Shown here piece after piece: positions 19,468 through 27,931 of a stretch of DNA of 64,000 nt. Every line of letters starts with the position of its first letter. Position 1 is the stretch's first letter. The translations under genes were made by a program, and so were the position numbers. The stretch is from assembly GCF_018866325.1 (NCBI RefSeq), contig NZ_CP076457.1, positions 3,507,001-3,571,000 of the forward strand, written 5' to 3'. Below the pieces are notes generated by a model. That model saw only the letters and a program-made list of their open reading frames with translations, was not told the DNA's origin and searched no databases. This DNA comes from Streptomyces sp. YPW6 (GTDB taxonomy: Bacteria; Actinomycetota; Actinomycetes; Streptomycetales; Streptomycetaceae).

Positions 19468-19703
19468 CAAGTCCCTTCCCCAACCACATCTGGACGAGAC
19501 CGCCACATTAGGGGATGAACAGGACGCCACTCCACGCGGCACTCCGACCACCCACGCTACGCCCCCAACTCCCGCCCATCACAACCTCGTCCACCCAGCA
19601 CCCACCCAGGGGCACACAACACGAAGGCCCCACGGCGCATCCGCCGGGGGCCTGGCATGGGGTACAGTGTGGAACGATGCAGAGCCGGTGATCGGCATGC
19701 TTC

Positions 19704-19777
19704 GCGGGTGTAGTTTAATGGTAGAACATGAGCTTCCCAAGCTCAGAGCGCGAGTTCGATTCTCGTCACCCGCTCCA
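19704..19777 (+). tRNA. tRNA-Gly(CCC), complete, with encoded CCA
   Basis: A complete cloverleaf can be folded: acceptor GCGGGTG/CACCCGC, D-arm with AATGGTA, anticodon stem TGAGC/GCTCA with loop TTCCCAA (anticodon CCC), T-arm CGAGT-TCGATTC-, discriminator T and CCA at 19775-19777. A hairpin of the tRNA terminator follows (AGGCCCAGGTC/GACCCGGGCCT region). Its 3' half (19734-19777) is the attachment site for the island that starts here. Confidence 0.95.
19734..19777 (+). repeat. att copy 1: 3' half of tRNA-Gly
   Basis: This 44-bp segment, from the anticodon loop to CCA, is the reference copy. It recurs at 29028 (40/44), 31487 (41/42), 33665 (43/44), 35014 (42/42), 50534 (42/44) and 53150 (about 34/44). 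Crossover in the anticodon loop is a common choice of tyrosine integrases that use tRNA genes. Confidence 0.92.
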
Positions 19778-19828
19778 CGACTGAGGCCCAGGTCATCGAC
19801 CCGGGCCTTGTTTGTTGTCTCGACCTGT

Positions 19829-20671
19829 CTACGTGCTCCTCCGTGACCGGAGCTGAGCGAGGACATGCTCGACCGGCAAGTCGCACCGATCCTTGTCCTG
19901 CTCCCAGAAAGCGAGTACCCGAGCCGTGGCCTCGGCCATGTCCGGGGGCAGGTCAGCCGCGCGGAGCGTATCGGCGATCTCGTCCATCTCCGGCGCCCAG
20001 CGCCAGGCTCGGGCTGCCACGCTCGGTAGATACTCCGGATCGGAGAGGATCGCGGAGATCATGACCTCGGCTTCGGCTGTGAGCTGATCACCGACTCCAT
20101 GGGCGTCGGCGAGCGCGTGAGCGACTCCGGCGAGGGTGCGGGCGGCCTTCTGGTAGCTGGAGAAGGCCATCTTCAGCGCGGAAGCGGAACCGAGTGTGTC
20201 CCCGACGCGGCACACGTGCAGCGCAGAGTCCGTGAACAGCGACGCAACCAGCTCGACGGCAGAGTCGGCCCCTGCGAGGTAGAGCCGTGTGGCACGCCCC
20301 GCGCCTGGCGGCTGACCGAAAACGGCACCGTCGACAACTGCGGAGCCGGGGCGGATCTCGTCAGCGATGCGCCGTACGCGTTGCGGGCTGATGGCGTTGA
20401 CGTCGGCGTACACTCCCGCGAAGCCGTGCGCGGCCACCGCCGCCGCAACGTCCTCCGCCGCCTGTGGTGGGCAGACCGAGAGAACGACCGCGCTTCGGGA
20501 CAGCGCTTCCGCGAGCGAGTCGTACGCCGTCGCACCGGCCTCTCTCCCGCGGACCCAGGTGTTCTCACTGCGGCCCTTGGTCACCGACAGCGCCTCATGG
20601 CCGCCGGCCACGAGCTCGGCGGTGATCGCCGCGCCCATGGCTCCAGGGTGGAGGACGGTCACGGTGATCAC
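19829..20671 (-). CDS. NAD(P)-binding 6-phosphogluconate-dehydrogenase-like protein
   Basis: 280 residues. An N-terminal Rossmann fold (VTVLHPGAMGAAITAELVAGGHE) and motifs of the beta-hydroxyacid dehydrogenase family are present (ADVNAISPQRVRRIADEI, VVDGAVFGQPP, then GSASALKMAFSSYQKA carrying the usual catalytic Lys), with a helical DUF1932-like C-terminal domain. Substrate unknown. GTG 20671 has GGAGG 6 bases upstream. Its 3' end is 52 bases from the tRNA, the place where an integrase gene normally sits. A truncated second copy occurs at 50629-51156 beside another att site. Confidence 0.85.
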   Translation of the reverse strand: MITVTVLHPGAMGAAITAELVAGGHEALSVTKGRSENTWVRGREAGATAYDSLAEALSRSAVVLSVCPPQAAEDVAAAVAAHGFAGVYADVNAISPQRVRRIADEIRPGSAVVDGAVFGQPPGAGRATRLYLAGADSAVELVASLFTDSALHVCRVGDTLGSASALKMAFSSYQKAARTLAGVAHALADAHGVGDQLTAEAEVMISAILSDPEYLPSVAARAWRWAPEMDEIADTLRAADLPPDMAEATARVLAFWEQDKDRCDLPVEHVLAQLRSRRST

Positions 20672-20971
20672 TGGCTGCCTCCGGCGGTGCGCGACGTGGA
20701 ATGTTCCTCATCCCCATGATCCGCTGTCGTTCGGCACCGGCGGCTTCGGGATCAATGCCTGATGGCCGTCTGGGCACTGATGGCGGACAGAAGTGCCTCC
20801 GGTCTCGGACTCGCCGTTCAAGACGGGACAGCGGTACATGGGCCGCGGCCCCGACGGTCCTTGCAGCTCGTCTCACGCTGAAGCCGCGTCATGGGTACCG
20901 TGCAGGAGACGAACTCTGTACGGACAGACCGGCGGCCGCGCCGGATCGTCCGGCGGCCGGGAGGTGTCCTG
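20672..20971. other. Divergent intergenic region
   Basis: No supported gene. It separates the starts of the NAD-binding protein (minus) and the XRE regulator (plus) and should hold both promoters; no clear operator could be picked. Confidence 0.4.
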
Positions 20972-22201
20972 ATGCTGGAGGAAGCCGAGGAGATCGGCAA
21001 GCGCGCTCGCAGGGCGCGGCTGCGACTGGGCATGCCGCAGGCCGACCTGGCGACGGCCCTCGGGAAGTCCCAGGGCTGGGTGTCGAAGATGGAGCGTGGC
21101 CTGATCGAGCTGGACCGGGTCGGCCTGCTCAACCAGGTGGCCGCAGAGCTGCACGTCCATCCGAACGACCTGATCGGACGCCCGTACAGCAGCTCCCCCG
21201 ACGACAGCCAGTGGCAGATCGCCGCCTCGTCGATTCTGCGCGAGCTGCGTCGCTACGACCTCGTTCCCGTCTTCGACGGGGATCCCCGACCGGCGTCACA
21301 GCTATGGCGTGAGGTGACCCGGCTGCACCGCCTGCGGGACACCGCCTCCAACGTCGCGATTCTCCGAGTTCTCCCGGACCTGTTCCGGGAAGCGCGCGCC
21401 CTGGCGGAGGACTCGGACGGGCACGAGCGGGAAGAGGCGTACGCCATTTACGCCGTGTGCTGCAAGTTCGCGCACACCGCCGCGCACGCCCTCGGGCACC
21501 CGGAGCTTGTGGCCATGGCGTGCGAACGGGCCGCGTGGTCTGCCAGGTTGTCGGGAGATCCGGTGCTGCCTGCCGTCGCCGACTGGATGCGCGTCTGGGA
21601 CATGTGGGCGACGGCTGACTGGGCCGACGCTCTGACCCTCTCGGACAAGGCGATCGCCTCGGTGCAACAGCCGTACGAGCAGGGTGATCCGCTGGCCGTA
21701 CGGGCTTGGGGCACGCTTCAGCTTCGGGCGGCCATCTCCGCTGCTCGGGCCAACCGCCCGTCGGAAGCGGAGGACCGGATCGGGCACGCGAAGGACGCGG
21801 CGGAACGCATGGACGCGTACGTAGGGGCACCGGTGTACGACCGGCATTCGCTGACGTTCTCCGCCGGGAACGTGCAGATCCACGCGATCAGCGTGGCCCT
21901 GGAAATGGGCAAGCAGGGCAAGGCGCTGGAGATAAACCGCCGCACCAGCCCGAGCCTGGTCGGGGCACTGCCCAACTCACGTCAGGGCCACCACCACATG
22001 GACGTGGCGCGGGCCTGGCTGTGGGACGGAAACCGGGCAAAGGCCCTCACCGAGCTGGAGACGGCTGAGCGGATCGCGCCGCAGCTCGTACGGAACCATC
22101 CCATCGCCCGTTCAACGCTTCGCAGCATCGTCTACGCGGAACGAGCAGCCACGAGGGAGAAGCTGCGGCACATGTCCGACCGCTTTCACCTGGACGGATA
22201 G
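20972..22201 (+). CDS. XRE-family regulator with TPR-like C-terminal domain
   Basis: 409 residues. An HTH_3 domain (GKRARRARLRLGMPQADLATALGKSQGWVSKMERGLIELDRVGLLNQVAAELHVHPNDLIG) is followed by a long all-helical region resembling the TPR sensor part of Streptomyces regulators (AAWSARLSGDPVLPAVADWMRVWDMWATADWADALTLSDKAI, ALTELETAERIAPQLVRNHP). ATG 20972 has GGGAGG about 8 bases upstream. It heads a run of plus-strand genes reaching 26026 and is their likely regulator. Confidence 0.85.
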   Translation: MLEEAEEIGKRARRARLRLGMPQADLATALGKSQGWVSKMERGLIELDRVGLLNQVAAELHVHPNDLIGRPYSSSPDDSQWQIAASSILRELRRYDLVPVFDGDPRPASQLWREVTRLHRLRDTASNVAILRVLPDLFREARALAEDSDGHEREEAYAIYAVCCKFAHTAAHALGHPELVAMACERAAWSARLSGDPVLPAVADWMRVWDMWATADWADALTLSDKAIASVQQPYEQGDPLAVRAWGTLQLRAAISAARANRPSEAEDRIGHAKDAAERMDAYVGAPVYDRHSLTFSAGNVQIHAISVALEMGKQGKALEINRRTSPSLVGALPNSRQGHHHMDVARAWLWDGNRAKALTELETAERIAPQLVRNHPIARSTLRSIVYAERAATREKLRHMSDRFHLDG

Positions 22202-22256
22202 GGGTCGTATTCCTCCGGCTCATATTCGAGGCCCGTCCTGTCCCTAACTTCGGGGC

Positions 22257-22703
22257 ATGACGCGACGACGTTCTTCTCATCTTCCTTCGCAGGAAACCGA
22301 GTTAGGCACGGCGGCACCTTTCCGTCCACTGCTTGGCGACCTCGCCACGGACAGCGCTCGCGATGGCCGTGTGGGTGTCGTAGTCGCTCTCCCTGGTGAG
22401 GGCTCTGCGACGACGTTCCACCTGCGTCCGCCTGGTGGCGGGGCCCCCTGGTCCGCGCCCGCCGACGGAACGACGCTCCGTCCCGTGCCGGTGAGGGCCA
22501 CCCACGCCACGCTCTCGGCCGGACGGGACGCGGTCTACGACGCGCGGGCCAGGCAGGGATCGGTTCCCATCGAGTTCCACTTGGATGACGGCTCGACCCT
22601 CGATGGCGCGCTCATCCTCACCTCTGTCGAGCTGGAGTGGCTGCACCAGCAGACCAGCCGCCTCGTCGACGCACACGGACGGGCCCTCGGCGGCACCCCG
22701 TGA
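22257..22703 (+). CDS. Hypothetical protein of island segment A
   Basis: 148 residues, unrecognised. It has no signal or membrane segment; the middle is beta-rich (GRVGVVVALPGEGSATTFHLRPPGGG) and the C-terminal part reads VPIEFHLDDGSTLDGALILTSVELEWLHQQTSRLVD. The stop overlaps the GTG of the next gene (GTGA), so the two are translationally coupled. It is placed between the XRE regulator and the SIR2-like gene. Confidence 0.6.
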   Translation: MTRRRSSHLPSQETELGTAAPFRPLLGDLATDSARDGRVGVVVALPGEGSATTFHLRPPGGGAPWSAPADGTTLRPVPVRATHATLSAGRDAVYDARARQGSVPIEFHLDDGSTLDGALILTSVELEWLHQQTSRLVDAHGRALGGTP

Positions 22704-22909
22704 CCGGGCCTCGGCGACGCCATGCCCGAAAAGCCGCGCCGCGCTCCGTACGCCCCGAAGGCGGAGGCATCGCGCTCACGCTTCTGGCCGTCGCCGGCCT
22801 GGTGGGACCGGCCTGGGCACTGCGTGAGCAGGCCGTCCCGCTCCTCAACGGCCTCGGTCACCAGCCCGCCGCCGTCTCAACGGACGCGAGCCCGCCCTCC
22901 GACCGCTGA
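22700..22909 (+). CDS. Small single-pass membrane protein
   Basis: 69 residues from a GTG overlapping the previous stop. A strongly basic N-terminus (TGPRRRHARKAAPRSVR) precedes one hydrophobic segment, GIALTLLAVAGLVGPAWAL, predicting an N-in anchor with a short outside tail. Family unknown. Coupling with the preceding gene is the main support for it being real. Confidence 0.5.
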   Translation: MTGPRRRHARKAAPRSVRPEGGGIALTLLAVAGLVGPAWALREQAVPLLNGLGHQPAAVSTDASPPSDR

Positions 22910-23006
22910 CTCCGCTCCGCTGTCCGGGTCGTTCACGCCACCTTCCCGGCCAACGGAGCCTGCCATGCACCCGGAACATCCAGGCGTGATTCTCCAGGGA
23001 GAGATC

Positions 23007-24239
23007 ATGGACATCCCGTACATCGTCATCGACCAGCTCACCCCCGACCAACAGCAGGTCTGGAAGACCTACTTCGGCGACGCCGACCGACCCCGCTACA
23101 TCGAGGAAGGCATCTGGCGCCGTACGCAGGAGAAGGCCACGGCCGAACAGAGCGGCTGGACGGCCGCCGACGACGCCCGGCGGCGGATCATCCACTACCG
23201 CTACCGGTACGGCCTGGTCCCCACCACCGCCGCGCCGGCCATCGGCCTGACCGACCTGTACCTCTACCACTCCGCTACCGCTCCAGCGGATGAGATCGAC
23301 GCGCACCACGACGCCCTGTGGGACTCGCTCGCCACCGGCGGCTGGAAGGAGGCTCCTGGCGGATTCTTATGGACACGCCGGGATCTGAAGTGCCGGATCA
23401 CCGAGCACGACGCCCACCCCCAGGACGTGGCGGCGGGCCGTACCCTCCCCGTCGGCTACCGGAGCCTGGACGTGCAGATCGCCTCGGTGTCCTACGCACC
23501 GCCGCCCGCTGTACGGCAGCTGCCGTGGAACGTCCTCTCCACCGGGATCAGGTGCAAGGACCGACCCGGTACGCCGACCCGCGTACCAGACCTGTCCGTC
23601 CTCGCGGACCTGCTGCCGTTCCAGGTGGAGGTCGGCTGCGGTACGTCGGTCGAGGCGGGTATCCCGCCCCTGCACCGGCTCCACGAGATCTACCGGGTGA
23701 CCGACCGCCAGGGCCACGAGCCTCGGGAACACCGCTTCACCCTCTCCCCGACAGCGGACACGCTCCTCCACGAGGTTCTTACGGAGCCGGAGGAGAAGAC
23801 TGCGGAGTTCGTGGAGATGTTCCGCGCCTGCTTCCTGGCCGAACCGACTCCGGCAATGTGGGCGCTGAAGGAACTGAAGGACGCCGGTCACCTCGTCGGC
23901 CCGGTCATCACCAACAACTTCGACGTGCTCGCGGCGCGCGCCGGGCTCGACGAGTGCTTCATGCGCCGCTACGACCAGGCCGTACCCGACGTCGAGTGGG
24001 TGGACGGCGCCAAGGCCCTCCTCGTCGTCGGCCTGCACGCCGACCGCCGCAAGGTCCAGGCCCGCGCCCGCGCCCGCGGCATGCAGGTCGTCTACCTGGA
24101 CCCGGAGGGCTTCTGGCGCGACGGCCAGTTCATGCCGTACCCGCTGGAAGGCCCTCAGGACGGCGACCTGGTGTGCCGGGCGACCGCCGCCGAGGCACTG
24201 CCAGCCCTCGTCAACCTGCTCAAGCAGCAGGCTGGTTGA
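23007..24239 (+). CDS. SIR2-like domain protein
   Basis: 410 residues. The N-terminal half is unrecognised and rich in Arg/Tyr/His. The C-terminal half resembles a sirtuin-type NAD-binding fold: VEVGCGTSVEAGIPPLHRLHEIYRV matches the GAGxSxxSGIP motif, VGPVITNNFDVLAARAGLDECF matches the TQNxDxLxxxAG region, and ALLVVGLHADRRKVQARARARGMQVVYLD matches the late VVGTS strand. The usual catalytic His and zinc Cys are not evident, so it may be an NAD-binding or NAD-cleaving protein rather than a deacetylase. ATG 23007 has GGGAGAG 6 bases upstream; earlier starts exist. Confidence 0.55.
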   Translation: MDIPYIVIDQLTPDQQQVWKTYFGDADRPRYIEEGIWRRTQEKATAEQSGWTAADDARRRIIHYRYRYGLVPTTAAPAIGLTDLYLYHSATAPADEIDAHHDALWDSLATGGWKEAPGGFLWTRRDLKCRITEHDAHPQDVAAGRTLPVGYRSLDVQIASVSYAPPPAVRQLPWNVLSTGIRCKDRPGTPTRVPDLSVLADLLPFQVEVGCGTSVEAGIPPLHRLHEIYRVTDRQGHEPREHRFTLSPTADTLLHEVLTEPEEKTAEFVEMFRACFLAEPTPAMWALKELKDAGHLVGPVITNNFDVLAARAGLDECFMRRYDQAVPDVEWVDGAKALLVVGLHADRRKVQARARARGMQVVYLDPEGFWRDGQFMPYPLEGPQDGDLVCRATAAEALPALVNLLKQQAG

Positions 24240-24347
24240 GCCACCTGCACGAAGAGGGCCGCGCCGGGTGTTGGCGCTAGCGTGACGCACCCGGCCGGCC
24301 CGGACTCCCCTGGGCGGGCGAGAGGCAAGGAAAGGAGCGTCGACCCC

Positions 24348-25670
24348 ATGCGCGTATCCGTCATCGGCTGTGGTCACCTGGGCATCCCCCACGCCGCTGC
24401 CATGGCCGAGATCGGCCACAAGGTCATCGGCGTGGACCTGGACCAGGCGAAGATCGACCGCCTCAACGCCGGCGAGTGCCCCATCTACGAGGACGGCCTG
24501 CCCGAACTCCTCAGCACCCACACCGCCACAGGACGCCTGCGGTTCACCACCAGCCTCGCCGAGGCAGCCGAGTTCGCCGACATCCACTTCCTGGCCGTGG
24601 GCACGCCGATCGACGCCGACGGACGGAGCTACGACACCGGACAGGTCTTCGGCGCCGCCCGCGCCCTCGCCCCGCACCTGACCCGCCCGACCGTCATCGT
24701 CGGGAAGTCCACGGTCACCGTCGGCACCTCCCGCGACCTCGGTGCGCTTCTCACCCGGCTCTCCCCGGCCGGTGAGGACGTGGAGGTGGTCTGGAACCCC
24801 GAGTTCCTACGCGAGGGCCACGCCATCGACGACACCCTGCGCCCCGACCGCATCGTCGTGGGCGTGCCGTCGGCTCGCGCCGAGGACGCGGTACGCCAGG
24901 TCTACGCACCCCTCCTGGCGAACGGCATCCCGCTGTTCGTGACCGACCCCGCCACAGCCGAACTCATCAAGGGCGCCGCCAACGCCTACCTCGGCATGAA
25001 GATCTCCTTCATCAACGGCGTCGCCGACATGTGCACCGCCGCCGGAGCCGATGTCCAGCAGCTCACCGAGGCCATCGGCCTGGACCCCCGCATCGGCCGC
25101 GGCGGCCTGAACGCCGGCCCCGGCTACGGCGGCGGCTGCCTCCCGAAGGACGTCCGCGCCTTCACCGCCTCCGCCCGCACCTTGGGTGCCAACGAGGCAG
25201 CGACCATGCTGCGGGCGGCGGAGGAGGTCAACGAATCCCGCCCCACCGCCGCGCTGAGTCTCATCGAGCAGACGCTCGGCCGCCCCGTCGACGGCGTACG
25301 CATCACCGTCTGGGGCGCCTCCTTCAAGGCCGGTACCGACGACGTCCGCGAATCCCCGGCCCTGGCGATCGCCGCGCTCATGCACCAGCGCGGCGCGACC
25401 GTCACCGTCCACGACCCGCACGCCGTGCCCACGGCACTGCGCCGCCACCCCGAACTCGACTATTGCGAAACCCTCGAAGGCTCCCTCGCTGCAGCCGAGT
25501 TGATCGTCCTGGCCACCGAATGGCCCCACTTCCGCGAGGCCGATCCCAAGGCCCTCGCCCCACTGGTCGCGGACCAGGTCCTTGTCGACCTCCGCAACCT
25601 CATCGACGCCGACGCCTGGCGTATGGCCGGTTGGACTGTACGCCAGCTCGGACGACCCGCACAGGAATAG
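24348..25670 (+). CDS. UDP-glucose/GDP-mannose dehydrogenase family protein
   Basis: 440 residues. The N-terminal Rossmann motif RVSVIGCGHLGIPHAAAMAEIGHKVIGVD, the central ELIKGAANAYLGMKISFINGVADMC helix, the catalytic cysteine loop GPGYGGGCLPKD and the C-terminal WGASFKAGTDDVRESPAL domain are all intact. Such enzymes oxidise a nucleotide sugar twice with NAD to the uronic acid. No glycosyltransferase is next to it; it lies between the SIR2-like and MazG-like genes, so it may serve an NAD- or nucleotide-linked role of this cluster. ATG 24348 is preceded by AAAGGAG. Confidence 0.9.
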   Translation: MRVSVIGCGHLGIPHAAAMAEIGHKVIGVDLDQAKIDRLNAGECPIYEDGLPELLSTHTATGRLRFTTSLAEAAEFADIHFLAVGTPIDADGRSYDTGQVFGAARALAPHLTRPTVIVGKSTVTVGTSRDLGALLTRLSPAGEDVEVVWNPEFLREGHAIDDTLRPDRIVVGVPSARAEDAVRQVYAPLLANGIPLFVTDPATAELIKGAANAYLGMKISFINGVADMCTAAGADVQQLTEAIGLDPRIGRGGLNAGPGYGGGCLPKDVRAFTASARTLGANEAATMLRAAEEVNESRPTAALSLIEQTLGRPVDGVRITVWGASFKAGTDDVRESPALAIAALMHQRGATVTVHDPHAVPTALRRHPELDYCETLEGSLAAAELIVLATEWPHFREADPKALAPLVADQVLVDLRNLIDADAWRMAGWTVRQLGRPAQE

Positions 25671-25696
25671 CCGAACCCATCGACCGGAGGTCCGAC

Positions 25697-26026
25697 GTGG
25701 ACACCCTGTGGGACAACATCGAGAAGCTCTCCGCCGTCTGCCGAGCGGCTGGCGCCCACCTCCCCGACGAGGAGCTCAAGGCCCTCCAGGTCGGCAAGGT
25801 CGCCGAGGAGGCCGGCGAGGCGATGCACGCCCTCCACGGCCTGAAGGGCCTCACCACCTGCGGCGACGACCACACCTGGTCCGAGGTCCAGAACGACCTG
25901 GTCGGCTCCGTCATCGCCGCCCTCCTGGCCATGCACTACATCGACCCCACGGGCGCCCGCGCCACCTTCGACGAGATCCTCCACCGGCGGACACGAAGGG
26001 GCCGGGAGGCCGCTGCTACGGCCTGA
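25697..26026 (+). CDS. MazG-like nucleotide pyrophosphohydrolase
   Basis: 109 residues. The helical MazG-type motif VGKVAEEAGEAMHALHG (the EExxE metal ligands) and the downstream VQNDLVGSVIAALLAMHYI helix carrying the second acidic patch are present. It probably hydrolyses a nucleoside triphosphate or related alarmone. GTG 25697 has GGAGG 6 bases upstream and lies 26 bases after the dehydrogenase stop, so it belongs to that operon. Nothing is seen in the following 270 bases. Confidence 0.78.
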   Translation: MDTLWDNIEKLSAVCRAAGAHLPDEELKALQVGKVAEEAGEAMHALHGLKGLTTCGDDHTWSEVQNDLVGSVIAALLAMHYIDPTGARATFDEILHRRTRRGREAAATA

Positions 26027-26296
26027 CAGCCTCCGGATATGGCCGTCGACCGCTCCGTTGGACACGGGCGGCGGCCATGTCTGGCACACAAGCTGCGCCG
26101 GGCACCTGCTCCCAGCGCGGTAGAACTTTCCCTACTTCGCCAAGGCGACTCGCTCCGCTCGCCGCGCGCTCCCCGGCTACGCCGGTCGCGCGGTTGGAGC
26201 AAGCACCACGATGGGGAAGACCCGCTGTGGTTGGGGCGGTCGGCTCCACGGTTTAGCCACCCACCCGCTCGACTGATCTAGCTTGAGGAATCGCAA

Positions 26297-27289
26297 CTAT
26301 TCGAATGTCGAAATAGACAGATAATCAAGATCGAGCTGCTCTGAATTTCTCATCTGCTCCAGAGTGAAAGAGCTAGTGCCACTAACTTGTGCCGAAATCG
26401 ATTTAATTACACCTGCAGGCCGGCATAGAGATACCCACGCTTGCGCCAACTCGACCCATTTCTGTGCAGCCAAATTTCCAGAGGAACTAGAAATATCCAT
26501 CGCCGCTTGCGACGGGCTCACAGATGAAACCGGCACAAAGGTCGACCAATCATCAACCTCAGGCAGCACATGAGGCTCAAGAATGAAATGAAGCACAATC
26601 TCTACCGAGGTCGCATTCCAACCTGGCAGAGCTTCGGCGCGGATCTGATGAATGTTGCGCAGGGCTGCGCCTTCGTCACTATTTTTCTTGTGCTTACTAA
26701 TCAGTCTCGTTCGCATTGCATGCAACGATGTGTGCAAGTCGTCGGGAAAGGCAAAACGACCAAACCTGCGGGCCACGACCATGGCGAAATTGCGAATTTC
26801 CTCGTCCGTCTCCACCCCATGCCTGAGGTTTCGCCCCACAAGAACACTCTTTTCAGCAGAAAATGTTCGCGTTAGGTCAGCCCCTACGTTTCTGTTAAGC
26901 GCAGGCAACCAAACAATTCTCGTAGACTCGCTTTTACGAACCTGACTTATCAGGCCGTCCGGAATCTCTACGATAGGGCAAGCTTGAAAGTGCGGCTGAT
27001 CCGACACAGATCTTACAACATCACAAGTTTGCGAAATGATAACATAACCAAGTGATTCTACAGTATCCAGTACAGCCAGTTCTGGATTTTCTTTGGAAGA
27101 GTCCGCAAGCTGCAATCCTTCGGTTATTCTCAGCGCTTCCGAGGCGGGCGTGAGGGGCCTCTTCAGATCAACGAGACGTAGAGCATATATGTCGTCAACG
27201 ACGTCACCCTGCCGCCACCGAAGGACTTCACTATCAACGCTCCGCGCGATCAGAACCCGCGGATCTTCACGCGCTGCCTCGTCTTTCAT
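26297..27289 (-). CDS. Unrecognised protein of a low-GC three-gene operon
   Basis: 330 residues from ATG 27289, distinctly lower in GC than its surroundings. Notable segments are IARSVDSEVLRWRQGDVVDDIYALRL, LGYVIISQTCDVVRSVSDQPHFQACPIVEI, RNFAMVVARRFGRFAFPDDLHTSLHAMRTRL and a C-terminal WVELAQAWVSLCRPAGVIKS. The SQTCDxVR motif recurs in accessory-genome proteins but I cannot name a function. Its start overlaps the preceding gene by 23 bases; it is last in the operon with the HTH and TIGR04255-type genes. Horizontal origin is likely. Confidence 0.65.
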   Translation of the reverse strand: MKDEAAREDPRVLIARSVDSEVLRWRQGDVVDDIYALRLVDLKRPLTPASEALRITEGLQLADSSKENPELAVLDTVESLGYVIISQTCDVVRSVSDQPHFQACPIVEIPDGLISQVRKSESTRIVWLPALNRNVGADLTRTFSAEKSVLVGRNLRHGVETDEEIRNFAMVVARRFGRFAFPDDLHTSLHAMRTRLISKHKKNSDEGAALRNIHQIRAEALPGWNATSVEIVLHFILEPHVLPEVDDWSTFVPVSSVSPSQAAMDISSSSGNLAAQKWVELAQAWVSLCRPAGVIKSISAQVSGTSSFTLEQMRNSEQLDLDYLSISTFE

Positions 27290-27923
27290 CCACGCTCCGA
27301 GTGACAGCTCCACCAAGCCGACGACCGCTACGGACGACTTCAGAACTTGGCTGAGGGGTGGGTTCAGTTGCCTCCAACAGAGTAGCTGCCGGCAGCTCGG
27401 CACGTAGCGGCTTCTCGCGCAAACGTAGCTGATAATTAACCATCAACTCGTACGGTGATCTTGCCTCAGCCCCGGCGGCCAGCAAGTGACGCTTCGTCTC
27501 TTCGGGGTCGCCGCAGTCGTGCTGAGCTACAACCGCAGCGTGCCGTTCCAGGAGCCGTGCATGGTATTCCGTCATGCGTCCGCCAGCCGACCAGAGATGG
27601 ACAGCGCGACGGCTTACGCCGAAGAGGCGTGAAACTTGCTCCCAGCTGAGCCCTGAGCGCGCGTGTAGTTGACGGATCTTTATTGCAGGGGCAGCGTCTT
27701 CTGTAACTGCCTGTGCTCTAACCGCCTCGCCGTTTCCTGTCTGGAAACTGACGTAGGCGATCTCATCGTGCCGGGCGGGAGCGGCGTTAACCACGCTCGT
27801 CGTGCCAGCAAATCCCCAGAAGCTGAGGGCAGCGACGGAAATAACTCGAATGTTAGCTGCTGCAACAACAGCCACGCGTGCGCTTGTTCCTTCGCTCCTA
27901 CTTGCAGTTGAAAGAGCTGTCAT
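27267..27923 (-). CDS. HTH-domain protein, middle gene of the low-GC operon
   Basis: 218 residues. A helix-turn-helix segment is visible at about 82-130 (AIKIRQLHARSGLSWEQVSRLFGVSRRAVHLWSAGGRMTEYHARLLERH). The first 50 residues include a moderately hydrophobic VISVAALSFWGFAGTTSVV stretch that could be a membrane or packing helix. The C-terminal 80 residues are charged. It lies 8 bases after the TIGR04255-type gene and overlaps the third gene, so it is translated with both. It may regulate the operon or be part of the complex. Confidence 0.65.
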   Translation of the reverse strand: MTALSTASRSEGTSARVAVVAAANIRVISVAALSFWGFAGTTSVVNAAPARHDEIAYVSFQTGNGEAVRAQAVTEDAAPAIKIRQLHARSGLSWEQVSRLFGVSRRAVHLWSAGGRMTEYHARLLERHAAVVAQHDCGDPEETKRHLLAAGAEARSPYELMVNYQLRLREKPLRAELPAATLLEATEPTPQPSSEVVRSGRRLGGAVTRSVDERRGSA

Positions 27924-27931
27924 TGCAACTC

